Positions 45,000 to 54,960 are shown, counted from the first letter of the stretch. The stretch: 64,000 nucleotides of DNA from Tunturiibacter empetritectus (GCF_013410875.1 NZ_JACCCU010000001.1:372001-436000); one strand, 5' to 3'. The notes: generated from the sequence alone by a model not told the origin. Program-made: numbers and translations.

Positions 45000-47900
45000 T
45001 TAGAACTGCAGACGCAGCGCGAACTGGATCTCGCGCGGCGTTCCCGAGCCGACAGGGGTAATGGGCGACACGATCGCCGTGTTCAAGTTCACCGTATTGA
45101 TGATGCTGCCAAACCCGGTTTGGCAGCCCGTTGGAGCTGACGACGAAAGGTCGCACGTAGCTTGCGGCTGGCCTAACTGCGGGTGATTGAAGATGTTGTA
45201 GAACTCCGAGCGGAACTCCAACTGTGCGCGCTCGCGCAGTGCAATCGTTTTGGCGGCGCCGAGATCGATCTGCCACGTGCCCGGACCGCGAACGAAGTTC
45301 CGGGGCGCGTCGCCGAACTCTCCAGCCACGGGGAGAGTGAAGGCCGCAGGATTAATCCAATGCGCTACACTTCTGCCTCCTTGCGGAGTGAGCGAGACGC
45401 CTCGGACCAGGTCGGGCCGCTGTGTGCCCGAGTTACCATCCGGCGCGACGTAGCTGCTGGGTAAAAGCACGTTCACTGGAAAGCCGGTGCGAGCGAGCGC
45501 CGTCGTAGTCAGCTGCCAGTTGCCGGCGATGGCGCTGGCCGCCCCGCGTTGGTTCAGCATCTGCTTGCCTCGGCCGAAGGGGAGCTGATAGACGGCGTTG
45601 CCATTGACCACATGGCGAGCGTCCCAGGCACCACTGGCCCACTCACAGGCCAGACACAGTGCGTTTTGCGGTGATATCTCGTCGCCGTCGCCGCTGCCGT
45701 TCGAGCCGTTGTCGATCTCGTGCGTATAGGCGTAATTTGCTGCGATCAAGAGCCCGTTCGAGAGCGGCCGCCGAACCGACACGGAAAGGCCGTTGTACGA
45801 GCTCGCGCCGACTGACCCGCGCCAGCCAATGGCGGGGGCAAACGCCGGATATTGTGGAATTCCGGTAGTCGGGTCGATCAGGTTCACCACGTTAGTCTCC
45901 AGCAGATGCACGCCATGGCTGCCCAGGTAGGAGATCGTGGTCACGAAGTTCGCAGGTAGTTCCCGCTGCACGGAGAAGTCCCACTGCTCAACATAGCTGT
46001 CCTTGCGGTCCCGTTGTTCGGCATTCGGTGAGATGGTTCCGACGGTAAAAAACGGATCGGGCGGATAGATCACATTCTTCACCGAGTAGGAGGGCACTTC
46101 GTTCTTGGCGGGCAGATTCTGATCGTCCAGCTGGCCGTCTTCGTGGTACATCCCGAATCCGGCGCGGACCACTGTCTTTCTATTCCCGGCAGGGGACCAG
46201 ATGAGGCCAACACGCGGATCAAGGTCGCCGTAGTTTTGATGACCAAAGCTGGCGCCCACTCCGCAGAATCCCTGGGGGCCGCAGGTGGCAAAATCGAAGG
46301 GGTTCCCTTTGCCGTGCGCTTCGTCAAACAGTTGGAAGACGGTGTACCGCACGCCAAGGTTCAAGGTGAGATTGGGTCGCACTTTGAATTCGTCCTGGAT
46401 GTAGCCGATAATCCAGTTCTTGCGCAAGTCGTTGACCGGCAGTGAACCGGTCAGACTTGCTTTTCTCGCCTGGTTCGCTGCCAGTGCCTGGAGCGTGGAA
46501 AACGTAACTGTCCCGTGTTCCCCATAGTGTTGGTTCAATTGAATGTGGCGGACCTCGACTCCGGCTTTGAAGGTTTGCCGGCCATGGCTCCAGGTCAAGT
46601 TGTCGATCCACGAAAACGTGTTGCCCACGTAGATGCTGTTGTAATCGTAGTTCTGGATGCCAAATCCGGGACCCGGACCCGCGGCAATTGCAATCTGATA
46701 GACGGAGCCGGTTTCACTGGAGTTATAGGTGTTGGAGGTGGAACGGTTGTATCCAAATTTGGCTTCATTCACCAGGCTGGGATTGAAGATGTGGAGCAAT
46801 TCGAGCGCGCCATTGATCGGCGTGGTCACCCTCTGCTGCAAGTCCGTCGCGGTAGTCGAAACCGGCTGCGTATTGACCGACCGGTCGTAGTTGAAGCGAA
46901 GGAATGCGGTGGTCTTGCCGGAAACATGCTGATCGAGGCGCAGCATTGCAGAGTTCTCGTTAACCACCTGCCTGCACGAGCAGGTGAGCAGGTCGTAGTC
47001 CGCGTAGTTCGGACCGCCGTTGGCTGGCGTGTAGGGCGTCACAATCGTATTTGGACCTGCTCCCGGATAGGCGTTTACGATGTCATAGACTTGAGACGAA
47101 TTCGGAACTTTTGCCTTGAAAGCTGCGCTTGGCACGTCGCCGCTCACCGGATACCCCCAGACTTGCCGGTAGGCTTCAGAAGCTAGGTAAAAAAAGGTCT
47201 TGTCGTGCACGATGGGACCACTGAGTGATCCGCCGAACTGATTCAGACGAAGCGGCTGCTGCGATTCGCCGTTAGAGGCCCAGGACGGTTCGGGCGCGTC
47301 AAAATAGTCATTGCGCAAGTATTCAAAGAGGCGCCCGTGGAAGCGGTTTGTGCCTGAAGGCGAAGTGACTGCCAGTTGGGCGCCACCGGTCGCGCCTTCC
47401 TCGGCGGTTGCCAGCAGCGTGTCAACCCGGAACTCCGCGATCGCGTCCAGCGGAATGGAGAGCCGCGCCCAGGCGCGCTGCGTCTGATTCGCGATGTTGG
47501 TCACGTCTACGCCGTCATAGGTGAAGTTGCTGTCGTCGAGGCCCCGTCCGGCGAACCGGATCGACCGCTGATTGCTCCCGCCGGTGTCGATGGCGCCGGG
47601 AACGAATGCCGTCAGCGCGGCCCAGTTGCGGCCATTCAGTGGTAGTTCGTCGGCCTGGGTTCTCTCGATGAGGCCGGTCACCGCGGCGGTGTTGCGATCT
47701 AGCAGTTCCGAACTGGCCGAGACTTCCACGCGCTCCTTACCGCCCGATACCCGCAAAGCTGCATCCAGAGTGCGCGTTCTCCCGATGACCTGCTCCACAT
47801 CCGCAAACGTAAGAGTCTCAAAGCCGGGGTGATCGAAGATGATGGTGTATTTACCCACCGGAAGCTCAGGCATGCTGAATCTTCCATCCGTGTACGACGC

Positions 47901-48098
47901 CGCTTCACGCCGGAGTTGGGTAGAGTCCTCTATTGCAACGATGTGTGTTTGCGCCAGCAGCCTGCCCGTCGGATCAGTGACCGTGCCGTTCAACCCGCTG
48001 CGGTCCACTTGCGCGAAAGCAGGAATCACACAAGAGAGAGAAGAGATCGTGAAAACAACGAGCACAGACTGGAAGAAAAAAGAGCGGATTTTTTCCAT
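45000..48098 (-). CDS. TonB-dependent receptor with carboxypeptidase-regulatory-like domain
   Basis: 1032 residues, signal peptide to about 29, CarboxypepD_reg domain (LNGTVTDPTGRLLAQTHIVA), plug with NGRNWAALTAFVPGAID and the DGVDV motif, then the beta-barrel ending EIQFALRLQF. Outer-membrane transporter of the Oar-like family. A 7-bp hairpin lies in its leader (48123-48139). It is divergent from the phosphoesterase gene with a Pho-box-like site between them, so phosphate-related uptake is possible. Confidence 0.93.
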   Translation of the reverse strand: MEKIRSFFFQSVLVVFTISSLSCVIPAFAQVDRSGLNGTVTDPTGRLLAQTHIVAIEDSTQLRREAASYTDGRFSMPELPVGKYTIIFDHPGFETLTFADVEQVIGRTRTLDAALRVSGGKERVEVSASSELLDRNTAAVTGLIERTQADELPLNGRNWAALTAFVPGAIDTGGSNQRSIRFAGRGLDDSNFTYDGVDVTNIANQTQRAWARLSIPLDAIAEFRVDTLLATAEEGATGGAQLAVTSPSGTNRFHGRLFEYLRNDYFDAPEPSWASNGESQQPLRLNQFGGSLSGPIVHDKTFFYLASEAYRQVWGYPVSGDVPSAAFKAKVPNSSQVYDIVNAYPGAGPNTIVTPYTPANGGPNYADYDLLTCSCRQVVNENSAMLRLDQHVSGKTTAFLRFNYDRSVNTQPVSTTATDLQQRVTTPINGALELLHIFNPSLVNEAKFGYNRSTSNTYNSSETGSVYQIAIAAGPGPGFGIQNYDYNSIYVGNTFSWIDNLTWSHGRQTFKAGVEVRHIQLNQHYGEHGTVTFSTLQALAANQARKASLTGSLPVNDLRKNWIIGYIQDEFKVRPNLTLNLGVRYTVFQLFDEAHGKGNPFDFATCGPQGFCGVGASFGHQNYGDLDPRVGLIWSPAGNRKTVVRAGFGMYHEDGQLDDQNLPAKNEVPSYSVKNVIYPPDPFFTVGTISPNAEQRDRKDSYVEQWDFSVQRELPANFVTTISYLGSHGVHLLETNVVNLIDPTTGIPQYPAFAPAIGWRGSVGASSYNGLSVSVRRPLSNGLLIAANYAYTHEIDNGSNGSGDGDEISPQNALCLACEWASGAWDARHVVNGNAVYQLPFGRGKQMLNQRGAASAIAGNWQLTTTALARTGFPVNVLLPSSYVAPDGNSGTQRPDLVRGVSLTPQGGRSVAHWINPAAFTLPVAGEFGDAPRNFVRGPGTWQIDLGAAKTIALRERAQLEFRSEFYNIFNHPQLGQPQATCDLSSSAPTGCQTGFGSIINTVNLNTAIVSPITPVGSGTPREIQFALRLQF

Positions 48099-48122
48099 GT
48101 TTAGCCTCGCAAGATGAAACTG

Positions 48123-48139
48123 CTATCGGCGACCGATAG
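48123..48139. promoter_or_regulatory. Inverted repeat in the TonB receptor leader
   Basis: CTATCGG CGA CCGATAG, 25 bases upstream of the receptor start on the minus strand. It could be an operator or a leader hairpin; no family match. Confidence 0.45.
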
Positions 48140-48346
48140 GCTCTAAATTCTTATTGGGGGATCGAGAACATTACAATTTCGTACTCTAGGAGCCTGGATA
48201 TTTCGCGGTTGTTACAAATTCCGAACAGAATTGTTAATAAGTAATTCGGTTCGATGTGACTTCAATTCAACGGCAAATTCACTGAATTTTCGGCGTGCCG
48301 TCAACGAAAGCGGCTCGCGAACCAAAATGACAAGAATGTAATTTTG

Positions 48347-48364
48347 CTGTCATGCCGCTGTCCG
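48347..48364 (+). promoter_or_regulatory. Pho-box-like direct repeat
   Basis: CTGTCAT, 4 bases, CTGTCCG: two 7-mers 11 bases apart, as in the PhoB consensus CTGTCAT-N4-CTGTCAT (12 of 14 match). A possible -10 (TTTACT, 48373-48378) follows at the distance expected for a PhoB-activated promoter. It lies 158 bases before the phosphoesterase start. The rest of 48099-48521 holds only the divergent leaders. Confidence 0.6.
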
Positions 48365-48521
48365 GCCCGGGGTTTTACTCTTCAGCCGTCGACAGTTCTA
48401 CCGCGGCTTCGGCAGATCCCCTTTCAACTTCCTTGTAGAAGTACGGCGACCGCAATGTGCACCGCAAGATTGTGCCAATCGCCGATTACCTAATGAAAGA
48501 CAACTTGGAGGAGAGCTCTAT

Positions 48522-51521
48522 ATGTCTCGAAACACGTTCCACCAGAACTCACCACTTACTGTCAACAGACCCCGCAACAATAGCCTGACGGCATGGTTCG
48601 GACTGCTGTCGATGGGTCTTAGCGTCTCGGCGCTCGCGCAATCCGTACCGTTTCCGACCTACACCGTCGGCCCTCAGCCGGATGGCTCCTATGTCGTCAG
48701 CGATGGCACGATCATCACGCCCGCCGGCACCCAGGTCGATCTGGGCATCCGGGTCCGCGCCAAAGCCGTTGCGCTCAACCCGGACACGAAGACTCATACC
48801 GCCGCCGTTCTTACCATGGGAACGTCGCCGTCCAACGGTAACGGAGCCGTTGAGATCTTCGACACCAAAACCGGGGCTGTCCTACAGAGCTACAGCAGCC
48901 TCGCCGGGACCGATTCGAGCGGCAGCCATGCCGGCATCACCTATACCCCGGACGGCAAGTACCTGCTCTTCAGCCAGGACAGCAGCTACGTCGCTATCGC
49001 CAAAGTCGATGCGAAGACGGGCAAGCTCTCTGACTACGCCCACGTCAGTGTTCCCATCGACGGCAGCCTCTACAAAATCGAAGGAATGCCGTTCGACTAC
49101 AAGCTCAACACCGTCACTTGCCCCCCCAGCAGCGCTCCGGGAACCGATGGCAGCTTCGCCCACTACTGCAGCCACACGGTTGGGACTAACCCTTCCTCGT
49201 ATCCCCTCGGCATCGCCGTCTCTCCCGACGGAAAGACCGCATATTCCGTGCTCGACGTGAACGACACACTAACCAAAATTGACCTGTCTGCAGAGACACC
49301 GACTGAGGGTGCCCAGATCCGCGTCGGCAACGTCCCGCACAGTGTCGTGATCTCACCCGATGGCAAGACCGCCTACGTCTCCAACGAAGCCGGCCGGATC
49401 GCGAAAGAGAGCGATCCGCGGCAATATTCTGATGGCACTCCGGTTGTAGCCGATGACGTCACTGGCTCCACGTCCACCGGCACCGTTTCGGTAGTCGATC
49501 TGTCCACCTTTAAAGTCACCAACACCATCTCCACTGGTCTGCACCCAACCGGCATGGCCTTCTGGGGCAATTACCTGGTAGTCGCCAATACCTACGACGA
49601 CACCATCTCCATCATCGACACGGTAGTCAACCAAGTAGTTCGCACGATCGACGTTGGGCTTCCCATCCGAGTGCCAGGCGAGAAGAAAGCCGCCTACGGT
49701 GCTGGACCGAACTCAATTGCCATCGATTCCAACCAGAGCATTGCCTATGTTGCGCTGTACAACGCGAATACGATTGCTGTGGTCGACCTCAACAGCGTAT
49801 CGAGGGACGCTATTCTTGGAATGATCCCGACTGCGTATGCGCCAAGCTCAGTCGTGCTAGACAAAAAGAACGGCACCCTGATCGTTGCCAACGACAAGGG
49901 CATAGGCTCCAAAGGAATTCCCCCGCAAAATTCGCTCGGAACTACTCACGGCGTCACCAGCTATAACACTCACCAGGACCTTGGAACGGTTAGCATCATC
50001 CCACTGCCTAGTGTCGGCACGTTGGCGGACTGGACCAATCAGGTCTATCAAAACAATCACTGGGACCTGACCCGGAATATCCGGACTGCCGCCGACGGCG
50101 ATTCGCACGTCAAAGCAACTGTAATCCCGAGGAACATCGGGGACCCATCGTTGATCAAACACGTATTCCTGATCATTCGTGAAAACCGCACCTACGACCA
50201 GATTCTGGGCGACGTTGTCGGCGGCAATGGCGATCCCACCCTGGCAGTCTTCGGCGCTGGCGTCACACCTAACGCGCACGCTCTGGTAAAGCGTTTCCCG
50301 CTCCTCGATAACTTCTACGACCCCAGCCGCCAATCAGCGGACGGTCACAACTGGATCGTCCAGGCCATGGCGCCCTACTCCGACGACATCCAGTCGCCTG
50401 ACTGGGTCCGTGATTATCCCTCCAACGGCGGCGATGCGATTGCCTACCAGAAGAAGGGCCACCTCTGGGATCAGGCGGTCAAGGCCGGCATTAGCTTCAA
50501 GAACTTCGGGGAATACATCGAGTGGAATTCTTTTAGTGTTGCGGGTTGCACTGCGACTTCAAGTGCCGGGACTCTGTATCCACGTATTCATGGGTTCACC
50601 GGTAGTTGCCACCCGACCTGGAGCCAGTTCTATGCAGACACGCAAGCATATGAATCTAAAAAGGAACCTGAACTCAAGTACTACGACACGATTGATTCCT
50701 ACTCCCCACTTCCGAACCTGATCAAAAACACGGTCAAGAACTATCCTCAGTTCGATTTGGACATTCCCGACCAGTACCGCGTCGATATCTGGGAGCAGGA
50801 CTTCCAAAAGGATGTGAAAGCGGGGACCGTACCTCAGTTGTCCATTATGTGGATCAGCTCCGACCATACCGGTGGCCCCCCGACCGCGGTGGCCATGCAG
50901 GCCGATAACGACCTCGCGCTTGGGCGCTTCGTTGATATCATCAGCCACAGCTCGGTATGGGCTTCATCAGCAGTCTTCGTCGAAGAGGACGATGCTCAGG
51001 ACGGCGTGGACCACGTTGATGGTCACCGCAGCCCGGGATACGTCTTTAGCCCATACGTAAGGCAGGACGGAGTGGTTGACTCCACTGCCTACACCCAGGT
51101 CAACATGACCCGCACCATCGAGCAGATCCTCGGTCTGAAGCCGATGAATCAGTTCGACCTCGTAGCCTCGCCGATGAAGACAATCTTCACTGACGATCCT
51201 GATTCAGATAACTTCAAGCCATGGAATCACGTGCCGAACCTTATCCCCTTGGATCAGGGCGTCAGCCCGGCTGTGGCGCTCAAGGACGAAAGTCCTGCGG
51301 CCAAGGCTCTGAGGGTCGGTTGGATGAAGAAGAAGGCCCAGATCTTCGCCGGCAAGCACACGAAGCCGGACTCTGAGGATCCGGACACCGTCAACCACCT
51401 CACCTGGTACGAGGCCACCGGATTTATCCGGCCCTATCCTGGCGAGGCGAAAGTTCGGCCGGCGAGTGACTTCAAGAACCGTAAGGCACCCGCAGGAGAC
51501 AAGGACGACGACGGAGAATAA
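48522..51521 (+). CDS. YVTN beta-propeller/phosphoesterase fusion, secreted
   Basis: 999 residues with GGAGGAGAG before the ATG; signal peptide to about 40. Residues 45-520 are YVTN-type propeller blades (AKAVALNPDTKTHTAAVLTM; VSPDGKTAYSVLDVNDTL; GLHPTGMAF). Residues about 545-930 are a PF04185-type phosphoesterase (phospholipase C/acid phosphatase family): FLIIRENRTYDQILGDVVGG, the H-containing SADGHNW, WISSDHTGG and EEDDAQDGVDHVDGHRS metal-binding stretches. It probably releases phosphate from organic esters outside the cytoplasm, consistent with the upstream Pho box. Ends at a strong terminator. Confidence 0.9.
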   Translation: MSRNTFHQNSPLTVNRPRNNSLTAWFGLLSMGLSVSALAQSVPFPTYTVGPQPDGSYVVSDGTIITPAGTQVDLGIRVRAKAVALNPDTKTHTAAVLTMGTSPSNGNGAVEIFDTKTGAVLQSYSSLAGTDSSGSHAGITYTPDGKYLLFSQDSSYVAIAKVDAKTGKLSDYAHVSVPIDGSLYKIEGMPFDYKLNTVTCPPSSAPGTDGSFAHYCSHTVGTNPSSYPLGIAVSPDGKTAYSVLDVNDTLTKIDLSAETPTEGAQIRVGNVPHSVVISPDGKTAYVSNEAGRIAKESDPRQYSDGTPVVADDVTGSTSTGTVSVVDLSTFKVTNTISTGLHPTGMAFWGNYLVVANTYDDTISIIDTVVNQVVRTIDVGLPIRVPGEKKAAYGAGPNSIAIDSNQSIAYVALYNANTIAVVDLNSVSRDAILGMIPTAYAPSSVVLDKKNGTLIVANDKGIGSKGIPPQNSLGTTHGVTSYNTHQDLGTVSIIPLPSVGTLADWTNQVYQNNHWDLTRNIRTAADGDSHVKATVIPRNIGDPSLIKHVFLIIRENRTYDQILGDVVGGNGDPTLAVFGAGVTPNAHALVKRFPLLDNFYDPSRQSADGHNWIVQAMAPYSDDIQSPDWVRDYPSNGGDAIAYQKKGHLWDQAVKAGISFKNFGEYIEWNSFSVAGCTATSSAGTLYPRIHGFTGSCHPTWSQFYADTQAYESKKEPELKYYDTIDSYSPLPNLIKNTVKNYPQFDLDIPDQYRVDIWEQDFQKDVKAGTVPQLSIMWISSDHTGGPPTAVAMQADNDLALGRFVDIISHSSVWASSAVFVEEDDAQDGVDHVDGHRSPGYVFSPYVRQDGVVDSTAYTQVNMTRTIEQILGLKPMNQFDLVASPMKTIFTDDPDSDNFKPWNHVPNLIPLDQGVSPAVALKDESPAAKALRVGWMKKKAQIFAGKHTKPDSEDPDTVNHLTWYEATGFIRPYPGEAKVRPASDFKNRKAPAGDKDDDGE

Positions 51522-51546
51522 CCAATCCCTTCCAACGCTTCCCATT

Positions 51547-51580
51547 GCCCTCTCTTCGCTTAGCGAGGAGAGGGCTTTTT
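51547..51580 (+). terminator. Intrinsic terminator of the phosphoesterase gene
   Basis: Stem GCCCTCTC / GAGAGGGC extended inside by TCGC / GCGA, then TTTTT. Strong. Confidence 0.93.
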
Positions 51581-51974
51581 GCGTCTGAATAGCAACGGAA
51601 CAGAAACCAGCACTAGCAGCGATTGAGGCTTTCCAACAAACCCGCGCTCGTCTAAGCCATCGCGAGCAGCATGCGATGGCGACGAGGCCTGGAGTTCTGT
51701 TTCAGTTCTTACCGCATGTGATGGGCGTTTGGTCCACGGCTTGTGTCCTCGGGGTGTGCGGTCCGTGGGGTGAAGTTTTGACGAACCGATCCTTTGGCTG
51801 TCGAACCCACTCAGGATGGTTCACGGGGTTGCCTTTCGCACCTCGCGACTCCTTTGGAGACGAAGGTCATAAGCTACATTGACAACGCCCGAGTAGGTTC
51901 CGCGAGAACAGCGTACTCTCTAGATCACCCGCAGAGAGATCTGGCCGGTTCTGTCTCCGCCGAGTCAGAACCTA

Positions 51975-52110
51975 TCGCCCGCGTGATCTTGCTGAAGCTG
52001 CATCGAGAGTGGGGTCGGCCAAGTTCGTGTGATTGAGCACATTGGTGAAGGTGCCCTCGAAGCCGCTCGTAACGATCCGGCTTGCTTTGTGCGTGGATTC
52101 GATCTGATGA
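51975..52110 (-). pseudogene. C-terminal scrap of a TonB-dependent receptor
   Basis: The minus-strand frame reads FEGTFTNVLNHTNLADPTLD (52061-52002), the characteristic strand pair close to the end of acidobacterial TonB receptors, followed by an out-of-place end (AASARSRGR and stop). No upstream receptor sequence is present in this or the other frames, so only a remnant remains. The rest of 51581-52401 has no supported gene. Confidence 0.5.
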
Positions 52111-52401
52111 CCATCGATGAAGTACAAAAAGCCTTCAAAGTGCTGCGCGTGCTGAAGGCCATCGAGAACACAGAGTCGAGACGCATCTCCCGAAAACAGG
52201 CGTACGCATAGTTGGCACGGAAAGCGACTGCGTCTCTGGCGGCCATATGTTCGAGTTGTGTGAGATCGCTGCCGATGTGTGGCGGACATAGCCGACCCGG
52301 CTATGCGATGCGTTCAGTGATGTGCGGAAGCTATAATCGTCCGGCATTTCGAAGTTGCCAGCCGGCTACACCGAAGATGATTGAAGTCGAAAGGGTATTC
52401 C

Positions 52402-53619
52402 ATGATTCGTCTGCACGCCAGAGGTCCGCAATCCATTTTCGCGGCTTCATTGTTATTTGCATCCCTTGGCATTTTTTCCACCGCCATCCAGGCGCAGCAG
52501 CCTGCAGCTTCGGCCGCGCGTCCAACAGCGCCAGTGCCGTTGGTTCCTGCGCCCGCTGCAACTCCTGAGGTTCACGATGATGGGTCGGTGGTCTTCCGGC
52601 TGGCCGCGCCGAATGCACAGAGCGTTGGACTGGATCTCGAAGGCGTAAAGGGCGCTCTTCCCATGATTAAAGGAGCCGATGGAATGTGGACGACAACAGT
52701 TCCAGGGTTGGCGCCAGAGTATTACAGCTATTCCTTCACAGTAGATGGAACGAAGGTTCTCGATCCGCACAATACGTTGATCAAAACGAGCTTCTTCAAC
52801 AACGATAATGTCGCCCTCGTGCCCGGCCATCCTCCTATGCCCTGGGAAGATGCGGACGTGCCGCACGGAGAGGTGCACCACCACTACTACCGTTCCGATG
52901 TGGTCGGTATCAACAGCCAGTATTTCGTCTATACGCCGCCGGGATTTGACCCGCGCAGCACGAAGAAGTATCCGGTGCTCTATCTGCTGCACGGCTACAG
53001 CGACGAGCCCACAGCCTGGACGTTTATGGGCAGGGTAAACATCATCCTCGACAACCTGATCGCCACTGGCAAAGCGAAGCCAATGATAGTTGTGATGCCG
53101 TGGGGCTATGGCGACATGTCCATCATCAAACAAGGGTGGGCGGCCTGGCGCGACCCCGCCGTGGTGATAAGCAACTTCACGAAGTTCGGGACGGCGCTGT
53201 ATACCGAGGTGATGCCTCGCGTGAAAGTCGAGTATCCGCTCTCAGAAAAACGCGAAGACCATGCCATCGCCGGTCTCTCGATGGGCGGCGCCGAGACCCT
53301 GCTGGTGGGACTGAACCATACTGACGACTTCGCCTGGATCGGTGCCTTTAGCGCGGGCGGAGTCGGAAACGATCACTTCGAGCCGTTGTTTCCGGCTATA
53401 ACCGCGAAGACCGGAGCGCAGGTGCAATCAAAATTGAAGTTGCTATGGATCTCCTGCGGAACCGAGGACGGCCTGTACGATCCCAACCAGAAGTTCATCG
53501 CCTGGCTCAAAAGCAACGGGATGACGCCGATGGCTGTCTCCACACCCGGCATGCACGCCTGGATGGTCTGGAGGGACAACCTAAGCAAGTTCGTTCCTCT
53601 ATTGTTTCAAGTGAAGTGA
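52402..53619 (+). CDS. Secreted esterase (PF00756-type) with an N-terminal E-set domain
   Basis: 405 residues from the ATG at 52402 (AAAGGG upstream; the TTG at 52381 is not needed). Signal peptide to about 32. A CBM48/E-set beta-sandwich (DDGSVVFRLAAPNAQSVGLD) precedes an alpha/beta hydrolase of the feruloyl-esterase/antigen-85 family: YPVLYLLHGYSDEP, nucleophile serine in AGLSMGGAE, and the catalytic His in TPGMHAWMVW. Such enzymes release acyl or feruloyl groups from plant polysaccharides. The TetR gene is downstream. Confidence 0.9.
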   Translation: MIRLHARGPQSIFAASLLFASLGIFSTAIQAQQPAASAARPTAPVPLVPAPAATPEVHDDGSVVFRLAAPNAQSVGLDLEGVKGALPMIKGADGMWTTTVPGLAPEYYSYSFTVDGTKVLDPHNTLIKTSFFNNDNVALVPGHPPMPWEDADVPHGEVHHHYYRSDVVGINSQYFVYTPPGFDPRSTKKYPVLYLLHGYSDEPTAWTFMGRVNIILDNLIATGKAKPMIVVMPWGYGDMSIIKQGWAAWRDPAVVISNFTKFGTALYTEVMPRVKVEYPLSEKREDHAIAGLSMGGAETLLVGLNHTDDFAWIGAFSAGGVGNDHFEPLFPAITAKTGAQVQSKLKLLWISCGTEDGLYDPNQKFIAWLKSNGMTPMAVSTPGMHAWMVWRDNLSKFVPLLFQVK

Positions 53620-53752
53620 GTCAGCGTATCTGGTTGACAAGAACTATATGTATCGAGAGCCCACCCACCTCTCTTTGCGAACTCATATGTTCGCGTCAAC
53701 TTAGTGTTCACTACAAAATTGAGTAGACCTATTTGCAAATGCACGTCAAGTG

Positions 53753-53774
53753 TTTCATAGTAATAACTATGAAA
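53753..53774. promoter_or_regulatory. Palindromic operator over the TetR start codon
   Basis: TTTCATAGT AATA ACTATGAAA: a perfect 9-bp inverted repeat whose right arm contains the ATG at 53769. Typical of an autoregulatory TetR site. Confidence 0.7.
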
Positions 53775-54407
53775 AAGGCTGTGAGTTCAGTGAGACGCAA
53801 GCCAGGACGACCTCTGGGCTTTGACCGCGAAGCCGCACCGCATCAGGCGATGCTGCTGTTCTGGCGGCACGGATACGAAGCTACTTCGGTCAATGATCTA
53901 ACCGCCGCCATGGGAATTACGCCGCCTAGCCTCTATACCGCGTTCGGAGACAAGAAGCAGCTTTTTCTTGAAGCGCTTCGGTGTTATCTTTCCGGCCCGG
54001 TCACCTCCGAGTCAATCATCGATGAGGCACCAACTGCGCGCGATGCGGCGGCTGGCTTGCTACAGGCTTCAGCGACGGGATTTACCGGGAAAAGCACTCC
54101 AACGGGATGTTTGCTGGCGAGTTCGGCGATCAGCTGCTCACCTGTGGCTGCCGACGTGCAGAAAGCATTGGCAGAGATTCGTATCAACATCGAAAAGCGC
54201 CTGCGGAAGAAAATCACCAGCGATCGAACGATGAGCAAGCTCAGGCACACGGCCGATGCAGACGCACTGGCGGGTCACGTTATGGCAGTAATCCAGGGAA
54301 TGTCCACCTTGGCTCGCGACGGTGCCACGAAGGAAAAACTCTCAGCTATAGCTTCTACGGCTATGCTGGCGTGGCCAGGTAATTCAGCGATGAGCGACTT
54401 CTCGTAG
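53769..54407 (+). CDS. TetR-family transcriptional regulator
   Basis: 212 residues from the ATG at 53769; earlier in-frame starts (53733 TTG, 53739 ATG) are possible because no ribosome site is clear before 53769. The N-terminal HTH is typical (FWRHGYEATSVNDLTAAMGI, then PPSLYTAFGDKKQLFLEAL). The C-terminal domain fits the AcrR/TetR_C group with a conserved CLLASSAI cysteine. Its likely target was an adjacent SDR gene, of which only a fragment remains (54480-54643). The palindrome at its start suggests autorepression. Confidence 0.88.
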   Translation: MKKAVSSVRRKPGRPLGFDREAAPHQAMLLFWRHGYEATSVNDLTAAMGITPPSLYTAFGDKKQLFLEALRCYLSGPVTSESIIDEAPTARDAAAGLLQASATGFTGKSTPTGCLLASSAISCSPVAADVQKALAEIRINIEKRLRKKITSDRTMSKLRHTADADALAGHVMAVIQGMSTLARDGATKEKLSAIASTAMLAWPGNSAMSDFS

Positions 54408-54479
54408 CGGCCTAAGAGATGGCAAACATGCTCTTTGTCGGCGTACACCCTTATAATTAAGCGGATATACCAGCGGCCG

Positions 54480-54643
54480 GCGCTCAGAGCTAGCACCTAG
54501 CTGCACTCGCGCTCCAGCCGTAATCCACCTCTTGCCAGATACCTCGGACCGAGCAAGGCCGGTCACTTGGTGGCCTGCTGCCACAAGCTCCTTTACAATC
54601 GCGAATCCGATAATCCCGTGGCGCCCGTTACAAAGATCTTCAT
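54480..54643 (-). pseudogene. 5' fragment of an NAD(P)-dependent SDR/epimerase
   Basis: From an ATG at 54643 with AGGAGA upstream it reads MKIFVTGATG (NAD-binding loop). A one-base deletion near 54613 shifts the frame, and it continues as IIGFAIVKELVAAGHQVTGL and then ARSEVSGK to about 54485. The rest of the domain (over 200 residues) is missing. This is the kind of gene often repressed by an adjacent TetR regulator. Confidence 0.75.
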
Positions 54644-54754
54644 TTCTAAAATCTCCTCTCTCAAAACTTGTGGCGCTTGGCGTGCTGCGTGCTCAAAGAG
54701 CGAGTACATCCTGCTCTTGATCTTCGCTTTCGAGGCCGGGGCGAGCGAGCGTGG

Positions 54755-54820
54755 CTTCTCGCGGATCTCGAACTGCCACTGCTTGAGCACGGCCTTCGGG
54801 GCCAAGATGAGAATGCGCTC
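54755..54820 (-). pseudogene. SNF2 helicase fragment, motif Ia region
   Basis: The minus strand reads ERILILAPKAVLKQWQFEIR, then EK: the segment that in SNF2/HepA-type helicases follows the Walker A block. It is preceded by a stop and followed by unrelated sequence. It lies head to head with the next fragment, so the two cannot be read in one frame. Confidence 0.7.
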
Positions 54821-54922
54821 TCACGGAGGTATCGGAACTGGCCACCGCGTCTCCTTATCGCGGACGAAGTCGGCCTCGGCAAGACGATCCAGGCCGGTCT
54901 GCTGTTGCGTCAGGCATGGCTC
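54815..54922 (+). pseudogene. SNF2 helicase fragment with Walker A
   Basis: The plus strand reads NWPPRLLIADEVGLGKTIQA, then GLLLRQAWL: the ATP-binding motif I of an SNF2-family helicase, of the HepA/DrmD-like type. Homology ends abruptly after AWL. In an intact gene the block at 54755-54820 would follow directly on the same strand, so an inversion has taken place. Confidence 0.75.
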
Positions 54923-54960
54923 CGTCCACAAGATAGCCAGCTGAACTGGCCAGAAATCTG

